Shown: positions 1 to 5,227 of the stretch, piece after piece
How the letters are laid out: every line of letters starts with the position of its first letter
Numbering within the stretch: position 1 is the first letter of the stretch
Assembly: GCA_021159105.1 (NCBI GenBank)
Contig: JAGGSM010000134.1
Span: 1-6,888 of the forward strand
Origin: Candidatus Bipolaricaulota bacterium
GTDB lineage: Bacteria; Bipolaricaulota; Bipolaricaulia; UBA7950; UBA9294
DNA length: 6,888 nt
Direction of reading: 5' to 3'
Notes under the pieces: model-generated
What the model was told of the DNA's origin: nothing
What the model saw: the letters and a program-made list of their open reading frames with translations, nothing else
Database searches by the model: none
Translations under genes and position numbers: made by a program

Positions 1-1
1 T

Positions 2-709
2 TTACGGTTGTTTGGGTTCCAATGGCGTCCTGTGAGAGCGGGCAGGCTCGTGGTGGTTGACGGCGTGTTCAGCATGAGCGGGGAGATCGCGCCTCTGCCG
101 GAGATCGTCCCACTCTGCCGAAAGTACGGGGCGCGCCTGATGGTGGACGACGCTCACGGGATGGGAGTTACTGGACGGGGCCATGGGACGGCGGCGCAGT
201 ACGGATTGACCAACGAGGTCGATCTGATCATGGGTACGTTCAGCAAGTCGTTCGCCTCGATCGGCGGATTCATCGCTGGAGAGGCATCGACCGTTCACTG
301 GATCAAGCACCTCGCCCGCTCCCTCATCTTCAGCGCCAGCCTCCCCGCACCGAACGCTGCCGCTGCCCTCGCTGCCCTCGACGTGATCGAACAGGAGCCG
401 GAACGGGTCGATCGGGTGAACGCCATCGCCGAGAGGATGCGTGCTGGCTATCGCGACTTGGGGTTCAACGTTGGAGCGAGCGCCACTCCTATCATCCCGA
501 TCCTCATCGGAGACCAGATGAAGACGATGCGGATGTGGAGGTCGCTGTTCGAGGCGGGCGTGTACACCAACGTCGCCATCCCCCCTGCCGTCCCCCCCGG
601 CGAATCGATCCTGCGCACGAGCTATATGGCCACCCATACCGATGAGCAGATGGATGAGGTTCTGCGCATATTCGCTCGTGTGGGAAGAGAAGAAGGGGTC
701 ATCTCCTGA
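2..709 (+). CDS. alpha-oxoamine synthase family PLP enzyme (serine palmitoyltransferase / KBL / AONS-like), 5' truncated
   Basis: This is the C-terminal portion of a fold-type I PLP enzyme that condenses an amino acid with an acyl-CoA, with loss of CO2 where the substrate requires it. The frame is open to the left edge, so the true start lies outside; about 235 of a usual ~400 residues are present. Visible landmarks are VDGVFSMSGEIAPL, the cofactor-binding MVDDAHG (Asp codon 146-148 contacting the pyridine nitrogen, His codon 155-157), and MGTFSKSFASIGGF, whose Lys (codon 245-247) should form the Schiff base. The C-terminal part, with TPIIPILIGD, AIPPAVPPGES and LRTSYMATHT, reads more like bacterial serine palmitoyltransferase-type members than BioF, but substrate cannot be settled from this fragment. 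Membership of the family is secure; sphingolipid, threonine-catabolic and biotin roles all remain possible. The first ~13 residues do not resemble the family. Confidence 0.85.
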   Translation, partial: LRLFGFQWRPVRAGRLVVVDGVFSMSGEIAPLPEIVPLCRKYGARLMVDDAHGMGVTGRGHGTAAQYGLTNEVDLIMGTFSKSFASIGGFIAGEASTVHWIKHLARSLIFSASLPAPNAAAALAALDVIEQEPERVDRVNAIAERMRAGYRDLGFNVGASATPIIPILIGDQMKTMRMWRSLFEAGVYTNVAIPPAVPPGESILRTSYMATHTDEQMDEVLRIFARVGREEGVIS

Positions 710-861
710 TCGAACGGGCCCTGTGCACCACTGTCACGCGCGATAACTAGCGGCGCCCTCACCATTGGAAGAGATATCCGTCACAGACACATTCTCCTTT
801 ACAACGCGAAAATGATGCCCGCGCATGGAGAAGCGCGGCAGTAGTCGACCGATAAGCTGTT
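710..861. other. intergenic region between the oxoamine synthase and barrel genes
   Basis: No convincing gene is present. A GC-rich imperfect hairpin (about 817-824 pairing with 833-839, with one bulged base) is visible, but no T-run follows it, so I do not call it a terminator. The only clear signal is the promoter at its right end. Confidence 0.5.
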
Positions 862-870
862 TGCTATAAT
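862..870 (+). promoter_or_regulatory. extended -10 promoter (TGCTATAAT) of the barrel gene
   Basis: TGCTATAAT is a perfect TATAAT hexamer (865-870) with the TG dinucleotide one base upstream, the classic extended -10. No good -35 sits at 16-18 bp, which an extended -10 can tolerate. Transcription would begin near 877, giving a leader of about 30 nt. Because the ATG at 871 abuts the -10, it cannot be the start codon of a message made here. Confidence 0.75.
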
Positions 871-892
871 ATGCAGTGGTTAACAATACAAA

Positions 893-898
893 GGAAGG
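893..898 (+). promoter_or_regulatory. ribosome-binding site before a triple ATG
   Basis: AAGGAAGGTGAT (891-902) is close to the full anti-Shine-Dalgarno complement. Its GGAAGG core (893-898) lies 2, 5 and 8 nt before three consecutive in-frame ATG codons at 901, 904 and 907. Spacing favours 904 or 907 as the start of the barrel protein. Confidence 0.7.
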
Positions 899-906
899 TG
901 ATGATG

Positions 907-2007
907 ATGAAGTGGGCAACGTTTGTTTTAGGGGTTCTGCTTGTCGGAGTGATGGCGTTTGGAGGCACGATGTCCCTGTGTAACTACCACTCGCCGCAGA
1001 CGAACTTGACCAACCTCAAGCTGTCGATGAGCTACCGGTACTTCGATGATCCCGCTGTGGCCGGGGTGGAAGAGAACTCAGGGAAGATAGCCCTCGACTA
1101 TTCTCAGCTCTTCGATTCTCCGGACTACGGGTTCACCCTGGCCGGAAGTGGCTCCATCAATTTCGATGACTTCGCGATCGCCGCTGGGCTCGGGCAGGGG
1201 AGTGGAACGTTCCGCTACTACCTGAGCGAGGACATGCCCGTCTTCGGGTTCGGTGGGGCGAACGCGTCCTACTCCCTCGGGCAGGCAAAGCCCGGAGTGA
1301 ATGTGAGCATCGGTGTCGGCTACGGTCGGTTCAACGATGTCACCCCGCTGGCGAAGGCGGTGAACATCCAGAAGGACCTGCTGGCACTCGGAGCGATCAG
1401 TGATCCTCTCTCCGAGGACACCCTGATGGCGATCGCAACTGAGATCGGGAAGAAGGTGGAATACGCGACGATCAAGGACCTCGTCGCAGCGATCGAGCCG
1501 CTCATCGAACAGGAGGCCGGTGTCACCCTGGACGCGCGCGCCCTGATAACGGTTGAGGACGACGTTCTCGCCACCGGCGACTCCGCTAGCTGCGGTTGGG
1601 CGGTGCAGGCGGGGCTCGGTTACGAGCTGATCGACGCCGCGGGCGGAGCGCAGGACGTACTCGTGACGATCTCCGGGGACGCGTCGCTCGCTCCAGCGCC
1701 AGGTTCCCAGATGATGCTGCACACGACGTTCTATGGTCCGTTCGACATCGCTTCGGAGAACACGCTCAGCGTGAATGCCTCCTACGACTACGCGCTGAAG
1801 GAGAACGTCGACCTGATCATCAACTACCAGCTGCAGCGGGTGCAGCCGCTCGGTGGTACGGTGACCGACAGTCAGGCGGTGACGGCTTCCGTGTCGTTCA
1901 ACATCGGCGGCGCTGCGATCTCCCTGCAGGCCGGGTTCTCCAAGGGAATTGGAGCTTCTGATTGGTCCAGAGGGCTGACGATTTCGGCCGGTATGGACCT
2001 GATCTAG
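907..2007 (+). CDS. predicted outer-membrane beta-barrel protein with signal peptide, function unknown
   Basis: The 366-residue product begins with a Sec signal peptide: MK, a hydrophobic core at about residues 3-17 and a small-residue cleavage region around 17-22. Cys25 is not preceded by a lipobox, so a lipoprotein is unlikely. The mature protein is rich in Gly, Ser, Tyr and Phe and alternates polar and apolar residues in strand-like stretches (about 36-46, 60-68, 74-84, 100-106, 131-140, 230-242, 251-260, 285-310, 324-345, 355-366), as in transmembrane barrels. Residues about 145-215 break this pattern and look alpha-helical and acidic, an unusual insert. The C terminus (AGMDLI) lacks the usual final aromatic residue. 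I recognise no family. The start is placed by the ribosome-binding site and promoter; longer in-frame starts at 871, 901 and 904 exist. The gene is monocistronic or partly read through, being followed by a strong hairpin. Its strong promoter and Shine-Dalgarno suggest high expression, as for a major envelope protein. Confidence 0.7.
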   Translation: MKWATFVLGVLLVGVMAFGGTMSLCNYHSPQTNLTNLKLSMSYRYFDDPAVAGVEENSGKIALDYSQLFDSPDYGFTLAGSGSINFDDFAIAAGLGQGSGTFRYYLSEDMPVFGFGGANASYSLGQAKPGVNVSIGVGYGRFNDVTPLAKAVNIQKDLLALGAISDPLSEDTLMAIATEIGKKVEYATIKDLVAAIEPLIEQEAGVTLDARALITVEDDVLATGDSASCGWAVQAGLGYELIDAAGGAQDVLVTISGDASLAPAPGSQMMLHTTFYGPFDIASENTLSVNASYDYALKENVDLIINYQLQRVQPLGGTVTDSQAVTASVSFNIGGAAISLQAGFSKGIGASDWSRGLTISAGMDLI

Positions 2008-2030
2008 AGTTAGATTGGTGATGATGTTGC

Positions 2031-2057
2031 GAGGGGAAGCCTGTCAGGCTTCCCCTC
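2031..2057 (+). terminator. rho-independent-type hairpin terminator
   Basis: GAGGGGAAGCC (2031-2041) pairs perfectly with GGCTTCCCCTC (2047-2057) around a 5-nt loop, an 11 bp GC-rich stem 24 bp after the barrel stop codon. The tract after it, GTTTCCCTT, has interrupted T residues, so termination may be incomplete and some read-through into the next gene is plausible. Confidence 0.75.
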
Positions 2058-2094
2058 GTTTCCCTTGATCGAGAGAGAGGAGCGATGATAGAGC

Positions 2095-2505
2095 ATGAAG
2101 CTGTTGATGATCTACGCGGACCGTTTTTCATACAAGACGACACTGAAGACACTCGACTCCGAGGCCGATCGGGACGAACAGGAGACCATCGAGGGTGCAC
2201 TCGTCGGCTTCATCCACGTCGAGCCACAGGATGAGGAGAGGGGAAGCAGTGTCGAGACCCACATGATCAAGCACCTCAAGTGGGCGGCGCGCAAGAACGA
2301 GACACGCAAGATCGTCCTTCACTCCTTCGCCCACCTAGCAGAGGAGAAGGGGTCACCTGAGTTCACAAAGAAGCTCCTCGATAGCGCACAGGAGCGCCTA
2401 GTCAAGTCGGATTACGAGGCGCTGCAGACGCCGTTCGGCTTCTTCCTCGATCTGCACGTCGACGCTCCCGGCCACCCACTGGCGCGGATCTTCAAGTCGA
2501 TATAG
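2095..2505 (+). CDS. free-standing archaeal-type threonyl-tRNA synthetase editing domain protein
   Basis: The 136-residue protein matches, over its whole length, the N-terminal editing domain of archaeal ThrRS (tRNA-Thr_ED, a D-aminoacyl-tRNA deacylase-like fold), which hydrolyses Ser-tRNA(Thr). Family marks are the MKLLMIYAD start, EGALVGFIHVE (33-43), IVLHSFAHLAEEKGSP (73-88, His80 matching the archaeal active-site His), the TPFGFF segment (112-117) and GHPLARIFKSI (126-136) at the very end. No catalytic ThrRS body follows, so it is a stand-alone protein that could act in trans in the cytoplasm. From memory of the Pyrococcus enzyme, the Tyr-Lys pair after FGY is here Phe117-Leu118, so substrate handling may differ. 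GAGAGGAG (2075-2082) lies rather far (12 nt) from the ATG; an ATG at 2085 is out of frame. No own promoter is evident; it may depend on read-through of the hairpin upstream. It converges on the CGGC gene with a 6 bp gap. Confidence 0.82.
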   Translation: MKLLMIYADRFSYKTTLKTLDSEADRDEQETIEGALVGFIHVEPQDEERGSSVETHMIKHLKWAARKNETRKIVLHSFAHLAEEKGSPEFTKKLLDSAQERLVKSDYEALQTPFGFFLDLHVDAPGHPLARIFKSI

Positions 2506-2511
2506 GCGGAA

Positions 2512-2940
2512 TCAGTCGTAGGCTCTCCTGACCTCCTCGGTCGCTAGCAGGTCGGAGAGGCCCTTCATTCCCTCCCATGACTCCAGGTCCTTGTGCACAA
2601 GGTAGTACTTCTGCGGTATCGGATGCGTTCCAAGGACCACCGGGATGTGGTAGCGCTCCTCGATGAACTTGATGAAGTAGTCGATGTACGGGCAGGGTGG
2701 ATAGCCGACGACGAACCCAGTCGCCAGGTGGATCGCCTGCGCCCCGTTCTTCACCATCTCCTCCGGCACGTACTCGATGTTCCCACCTGGGCACCCTCCG
2801 CAGGTGGAGTAGCCGACAATCTCCAGCGGCTCGGACGCCGAATAGCGTGAAAACGCCCCACTCCGCTCCCTCATCGCTCGCAAGCACTTCCCGCCACCGC
2901 AGGTGCGATAGCGGTCGCAGATAATGATCCCTATTTTCAT
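2512..2940 (-). CDS. CGGC domain-containing cysteine-rich protein
   Basis: The 142-residue product is a CGGC-domain protein, a family of unknown function with conserved cysteines thought to bind metal. Cysteines are at 8, 14, 19, 47, 50 and 83, in ICDRYRTCGGGKC (7-19), the name-giving STCGGCPGGN (45-54) and GYPPCPYID (79-87). His71 (AIHLATG) and His106 (GTHPIP) are further candidate ligands. The pattern of short strand-helix units suggests a small alpha/beta fold. I place the start at the ATG at 2940 because MKIGIIICD is the family-like N terminus and AAGGGGG (2952-2946 on the minus strand) precedes it; an upstream in-frame start at 2976 would add 12 unfamiliar residues and precede the predicted transcript. 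It is transcribed divergently from the Ntn-hydrolase gene. The biochemical role is unknown; redox or metal handling in anaerobes is a guess. Confidence 0.85.
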   Translation of the reverse strand: MKIGIIICDRYRTCGGGKCLRAMRERSGAFSRYSASEPLEIVGYSTCGGCPGGNIEYVPEEMVKNGAQAIHLATGFVVGYPPCPYIDYFIKFIEERYHIPVVLGTHPIPQKYYLVHKDLESWEGMKGLSDLLATEEVRRAYD

Positions 2941-2963
2941 CCCTTCCCCCTTGATTCTGCTCG

Positions 2964-2972
2964 ATTGTACCA
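2964..2972 (-). promoter_or_regulatory. extended -10 promoter (TGGTACAAT) of the CGGC gene
   Basis: Read on the minus strand, TGGTACAAT has a five-of-six -10 hexamer (TACAAT, 2969 to 2964) with an upstream TG. No -35 consensus sits 17 bp away. The predicted start near 2957 would leave a short leader of about 17 nt before the ATG at 2940. Confidence 0.5.
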
Positions 2973-3016
2973 CCACGAAACCGCGATGAGTTTATGACCA
3001 ACTGCAGGCAAGGTCA

Positions 3017-3032
3017 ATCCCCTGCAGGGGAT
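3017..3032. repeat. 16 bp perfect palindrome in the divergent intergenic region
   Basis: ATCCCCTGCAGGGGAT equals its own reverse complement. It lies between the divergent CGGC and Ntn-hydrolase genes, about 48 bp upstream of the CGGC -10 and 133 bp before the Ntn start. It could be an operator for a dimeric regulator, or fold as a 6 bp RNA stem with a TGCA loop. No T-run follows, so it is not a terminator. Confidence 0.55.
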
Positions 3033-3164
3033 GATTCCGCACCCGTTGGGATGTACACACCACGACTGTTCTTGTGATATGACGCTTCCTTTGCAGTTCA
3101 TGCCTCGCGTGCACGCACTCCTGCTGTTGCAGCGGGGGGTGAATCGGTTTATCCTGAAGGGACC

Positions 3165-3821
3165 ATGAGCCTGATTGTAGCTGTGAAAGATGATGCGGAC
3201 ATAGTCCTTGCAAGCGACGGACGGGTGATGGATGAGAGCTCAGCTATCCTATCCGAGGACTCGCTCAAGACGCTCGCCCTGAACGGGGACCTTTGCCTTG
3301 GCCTCGCTGGTCAGACCCGCGCCATGAAGCAGGTACTGTCATCATTGGGGATCAAGTGCCGCAGCACTCATCCGGTCGATCTGCTCGGGGAGTGTCAAGA
3401 AGCAGCCTGCCCGGTCGACGTCGAGTACTCAGATGCCAAGCGAGAAATCACAAGCGTACTCTCCTGGATGGAACGGCGCTCTCCACCGGACAGTTGGATC
3501 GAGCGGATCCCTTCGGTGATCCTCGCGGGGCGAGATGGGGACGCCCCGGCCCTCAGTCGCTGGGGGCAGCCCGCGTGGATGGGGGAGTCGTCGACCGACG
3601 GCTACTGTCACGCTATCGTCGGTAGCCTGCCAGAGGTTGGATCGGTCGCCTGGAGAGGCCTGAATAGGATGCTTGAAGAAGAGAGGACGACGGAAAACGC
3701 AGAGACGAGGCTCGCCAGGGCGGTGCGCTTGTGTGCACGCCACTTCGGGGCGAGCGGACCGATCAACGGTAACGTCTTCCTCCGTCGCCTCTCGACGGGT
3801 TTTGCCCTCTCTCGCGGCTGA
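3165..3821 (+). CDS. proteasome/HslV-like Ntn-hydrolase family protein with N-terminal Ser
   Basis: The 218-residue product begins MSLIVAVKDDADIVLASDGRV, the first two strands of a proteasome beta/HslV-type Ntn-hydrolase. After removal of the initiator Met, Ser would be residue 1 and Asp and Arg fall at 17 and 19, exactly the proteasome positions, with a Lys at 34, one residue from the usual Lys33. LCLGLAGQT (43-51) and VILAGRDGDAPALSRWG (118-134) match later core strands, and IVGS (151-154) resembles the AIGSG turn. There is no propeptide, as in HslV, so Met removal alone would free the nucleophile. The ATG at 3165 is therefore well supported despite its close, modest ribosome-binding site (GAAGGGA, 3156-3162). 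No ATPase partner gene (HslU or proteasomal) is in view, so peptidase activity, substrate and assembly are unknown. It could be a degenerate or non-peptidase member. Its likely cellular site is the cytoplasm. Confidence 0.68.
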   Translation: MSLIVAVKDDADIVLASDGRVMDESSAILSEDSLKTLALNGDLCLGLAGQTRAMKQVLSSLGIKCRSTHPVDLLGECQEAACPVDVEYSDAKREITSVLSWMERRSPPDSWIERIPSVILAGRDGDAPALSRWGQPAWMGESSTDGYCHAIVGSLPEVGSVAWRGLNRMLEEERTTENAETRLARAVRLCARHFGASGPINGNVFLRRLSTGFALSRG

Positions 3822-3836
3822 TCGACGGTCCCTGCC

Positions 3837-3865
3837 TTGACGAAGCCGATTGCAGTGGTTAAAAT
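3837..3865 (+). promoter_or_regulatory. sigma70-type promoter of the zinc-ribbon gene
   Basis: TTGACG (3837-3842) and TAAAAT (3860-3865) are separated by exactly 17 bp, each one base from consensus. Transcription would start near 3872, giving a leader of about 58 nt. It begins 15 bp after the Ntn-hydrolase stop, so the zinc-ribbon gene has its own promoter. Confidence 0.75.
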
Positions 3866-3929
3866 TGTTGGCAGTCAATAATAGGAAGTGCTAACGGCGT
3901 ATCTCGCCGGAATGCGTAGGAGGTTGAAG

Positions 3930-4268
3930 ATGCCGCTCTATCGATATGAGTGTGAATCTTGTGGTAATCAGTTCAAGATACTGGCCCGCCAGCCGGGGCA
4001 GGCGGATGCGCCGGTGTGCCCGAAGTGTGGAAGCGATGCTACGCGGCGAATGGTGTCGCGGGTCGCGATCCAGTTCAAGGGAAGTGGGTACTACAAGACG
4101 GACTACGCTCATAAGGGGAAGGTAGGCTCGGCTGGAACCAAGGCAAGCGGCTCCTCGGAGAGCAAGTCATCGGCCGACTCCAAGGACGGCAGCACGGCAG
4201 CATCGAGCGCCACCCCTGAGAAGACCGCGAAGGCGGGCACGACGAAGGAAGCTGTCGCTTCAAGTTAA
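3930..4268 (+). CDS. FmdB family zinc-ribbon protein
   Basis: The 112-residue product is a small FmdB-type protein. MPLYRYECESCGNQFKIL with CxxC pairs at 8/11 and 30/33 forms a zinc ribbon, followed by the family's RMVSRVAIQFKGSGYYKTDY (41-59). Residues about 61-112 are a low-complexity Ser/Ala/Lys/Thr/Gly tail, probably disordered; such tails are common and variable in this family. The name comes from a putative regulator of formamidase expression (fmd), but most members have no demonstrated function. An excellent AGGAGG (3918-3923) lies 6 nt before the ATG at 3930, so the 14-residue longer in-frame version starting at 3888 is rejected. It appears to be transcribed alone from the promoter at 3837-3865; a C-rich, G-free tract follows. 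Confidence 0.9.
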   Translation: MPLYRYECESCGNQFKILARQPGQADAPVCPKCGSDATRRMVSRVAIQFKGSGYYKTDYAHKGKVGSAGTKASGSSESKSSADSKDGSTAASSATPEKTAKAGTTKEAVASS

Positions 4269-4310
4269 TAGCTCTCCTGACAGCGTGCAGCTTTCAGCAG
4301 CATCGACAGA

Positions 4311-4345
4311 TCTCCCCATAACAAACTCCCCCTAACACCACACCT
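4311..4345 (+). promoter_or_regulatory. C-rich, G-free tract, possible Rho loading site
   Basis: Thirty-five consecutive bases contain no G and 18 C, in an otherwise G/C-balanced region, about 40 bp after the zinc-ribbon stop. Such C-over-G bubbles are typical of Rho utilisation sites. No intrinsic terminator is visible between the zinc-ribbon gene and the gpmA promoter, so Rho-dependent ending is a reasonable guess. Confidence 0.3.
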
Positions 4346-4365
4346 GGCCCCCTCCAGGCAGCACC

Positions 4366-4374
4366 TGCTATAAT
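4366..4374 (+). promoter_or_regulatory. extended -10 promoter (TGCTATAAT) of the gpmA operon
   Basis: TGCTATAAT repeats exactly the nine-base extended -10 seen before the barrel gene. The hexamer at -35 spacing (GGCCCC) is not consensus. Transcription from about 4381 gives a leader near 58 nt, which holds a small possible hairpin (CGCCG 4387-4391 with CGGCG 4400-4404) and the AAGGAGA ribosome-binding site at 4426-4432. Confidence 0.75.
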
Positions 4375-4438
4375 CGACACGCGCCTCGCCGCAGCAGTCC
4401 GGCGCAGGCTTACGCGAATAGTAAGAAGGAGACCCAAG

Positions 4439-5188
4439 ATGAGCATCAAGCTAGTATTACTCCGTCACGGAGAGAGTGAATGGAACCTGGCGAACCGGTT
4501 CACCGGGTGGACGGACGTCGATCTCTCGAAGAAGGGGTTGGCCGAGGCGAAGCGGGCCGGCGAGATCCTGCGTGAAGGGGGCTACACCTTCGATGTTGCC
4601 TACACCTCTGTCCTCAAGCGGGCGATCCGCACGCTGTGGATCGCGCTCGATGAGCTGGATCTGATGTGGATCCCCGTCTATCGCTCGTGGCGCCTGAACG
4701 AGCGGCACTACGGCGCGCTGCAGGGGCTGAACAAGAAGGAAACGGCAGAGGAGTACGGGCAGGAGCAGGTGCATCAGTGGCGGCGAAGCTATGCCGTCCG
4801 CCCTCCGGCGCTGGACCGAGATGATAAGCGCCATCCTCGGTTCGACCCGCGCTACGCGCAACTCAAGCCGGAGGAGCTCCCCGCATCAGAGTGCCTGAAG
4901 GACACACTGGAGCGGGTCCTCCCCTATTGGCATGGGACGATCGTCCCTGATCTCAAGGCGGGAAAGCGCGTCCTGATCGCGGCGCACGGGAACAGCCTGC
5001 GCGCGCTGGTGAAGTACTTGGACGATGTTTCGGAGGAGGAGATCACCGGATTGAACATACCAACCGGGTTTCCCCTCGTCTACGAGCTCGATGATGATCT
5101 GCAGGCGGTCAAGCACTACTACCTGGGAGATGCTGAAGAGATCGAGAGGGCGACAAACTCAGTCGCCAAGCAGGCCTCGACGAAGTAG
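4439..5188 (+). CDS. gpmA: 2,3-bisphosphoglycerate-dependent phosphoglycerate mutase
   Basis: This 249-residue enzyme interconverts 3- and 2-phosphoglycerate in glycolysis and gluconeogenesis through a phosphohistidine. The signature LLRHGESEWN (7-16) carries the phospho-accepting His10. FTGWTDVDLS (21-30), YTSVLKRAIRT (55-65) and LNERHYGALQGLNK (86-99, acid/base Glu88) are all present, and AAHGNSLRALVKYL (181-194) supplies the second catalytic His183. Length and all motifs match the classical dPGM family, with no sign of degeneration. The ATG has AAGGAGA at a 6-nt spacing. It is first in a likely operon with rimO (39 bp gap) and the B3/4-domain gene. The C-terminal ~20 residues (EEIERATNSVAKQASTK) form the polar tail seen in many members. 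Confidence 0.96.
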   Translation: MSIKLVLLRHGESEWNLANRFTGWTDVDLSKKGLAEAKRAGEILREGGYTFDVAYTSVLKRAIRTLWIALDELDLMWIPVYRSWRLNERHYGALQGLNKKETAEEYGQEQVHQWRRSYAVRPPALDRDDKRHPRFDPRYAQLKPEELPASECLKDTLERVLPYWHGTIVPDLKAGKRVLIAAHGNSLRALVKYLDDVSEEEITGLNIPTGFPLVYELDDDLQAVKHYYLGDAEEIERATNSVAKQASTK

Positions 5189-5227
5189 TGGCTCCCTTGG
5201 CAAGCGATAAGGGAAGAGGAGTTACGC

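Noticed and set aside
817..839. GC-rich hairpin after the oxoamine synthase gene considered as a terminator
   Set aside because: The stem has a bulge, and no T-tract follows on either side.
734..919. Minus-strand frame of 61 codons in the first intergenic region
   Set aside because: It overlaps the barrel promoter and start, has no recognisable product and no clear ribosome-binding site.
1078..1722. Long open frame (214 codons) antisense to the barrel gene
   Set aside because: It lies wholly inside a gene with signal peptide, promoter and ribosome-binding site on the other strand; its product is Arg/Val-rich shadow sequence without a recognisable motif.
1596..1961. Plus-strand frame of 121 codons within the barrel gene
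   Set aside because: The product is almost entirely Arg, Gly and Ala with no motif, a typical out-of-frame reading of GC-rich coding DNA.
2492..3001. Minus-strand frame of 169 codons overlapping the CGGC gene
   Set aside because: It is a different frame of the same strand as the clearly recognisable CGGC protein, has no domain, and overlaps the end of the convergent gene.
3429..3878. Minus-strand frame of 149 codons
   Set aside because: It is antisense to the Ntn-hydrolase gene, has an Arg-rich shadow composition, and covers the promoter of the zinc-ribbon gene.
4075..4263. Ser/Lys/Ala/Thr-rich tail of the zinc-ribbon protein considered as a frameshifted or foreign segment
   Set aside because: The reading frame is continuous, composition is consistent with the gene, and variable low-complexity tails are usual in FmdB-family proteins.
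4343..4358. CCTGG/CCAGG hairpin upstream of gpmA considered as a terminator
   Set aside because: Only 5 bp of stem and no T-run after it; it also lies directly before the gpmA -10.
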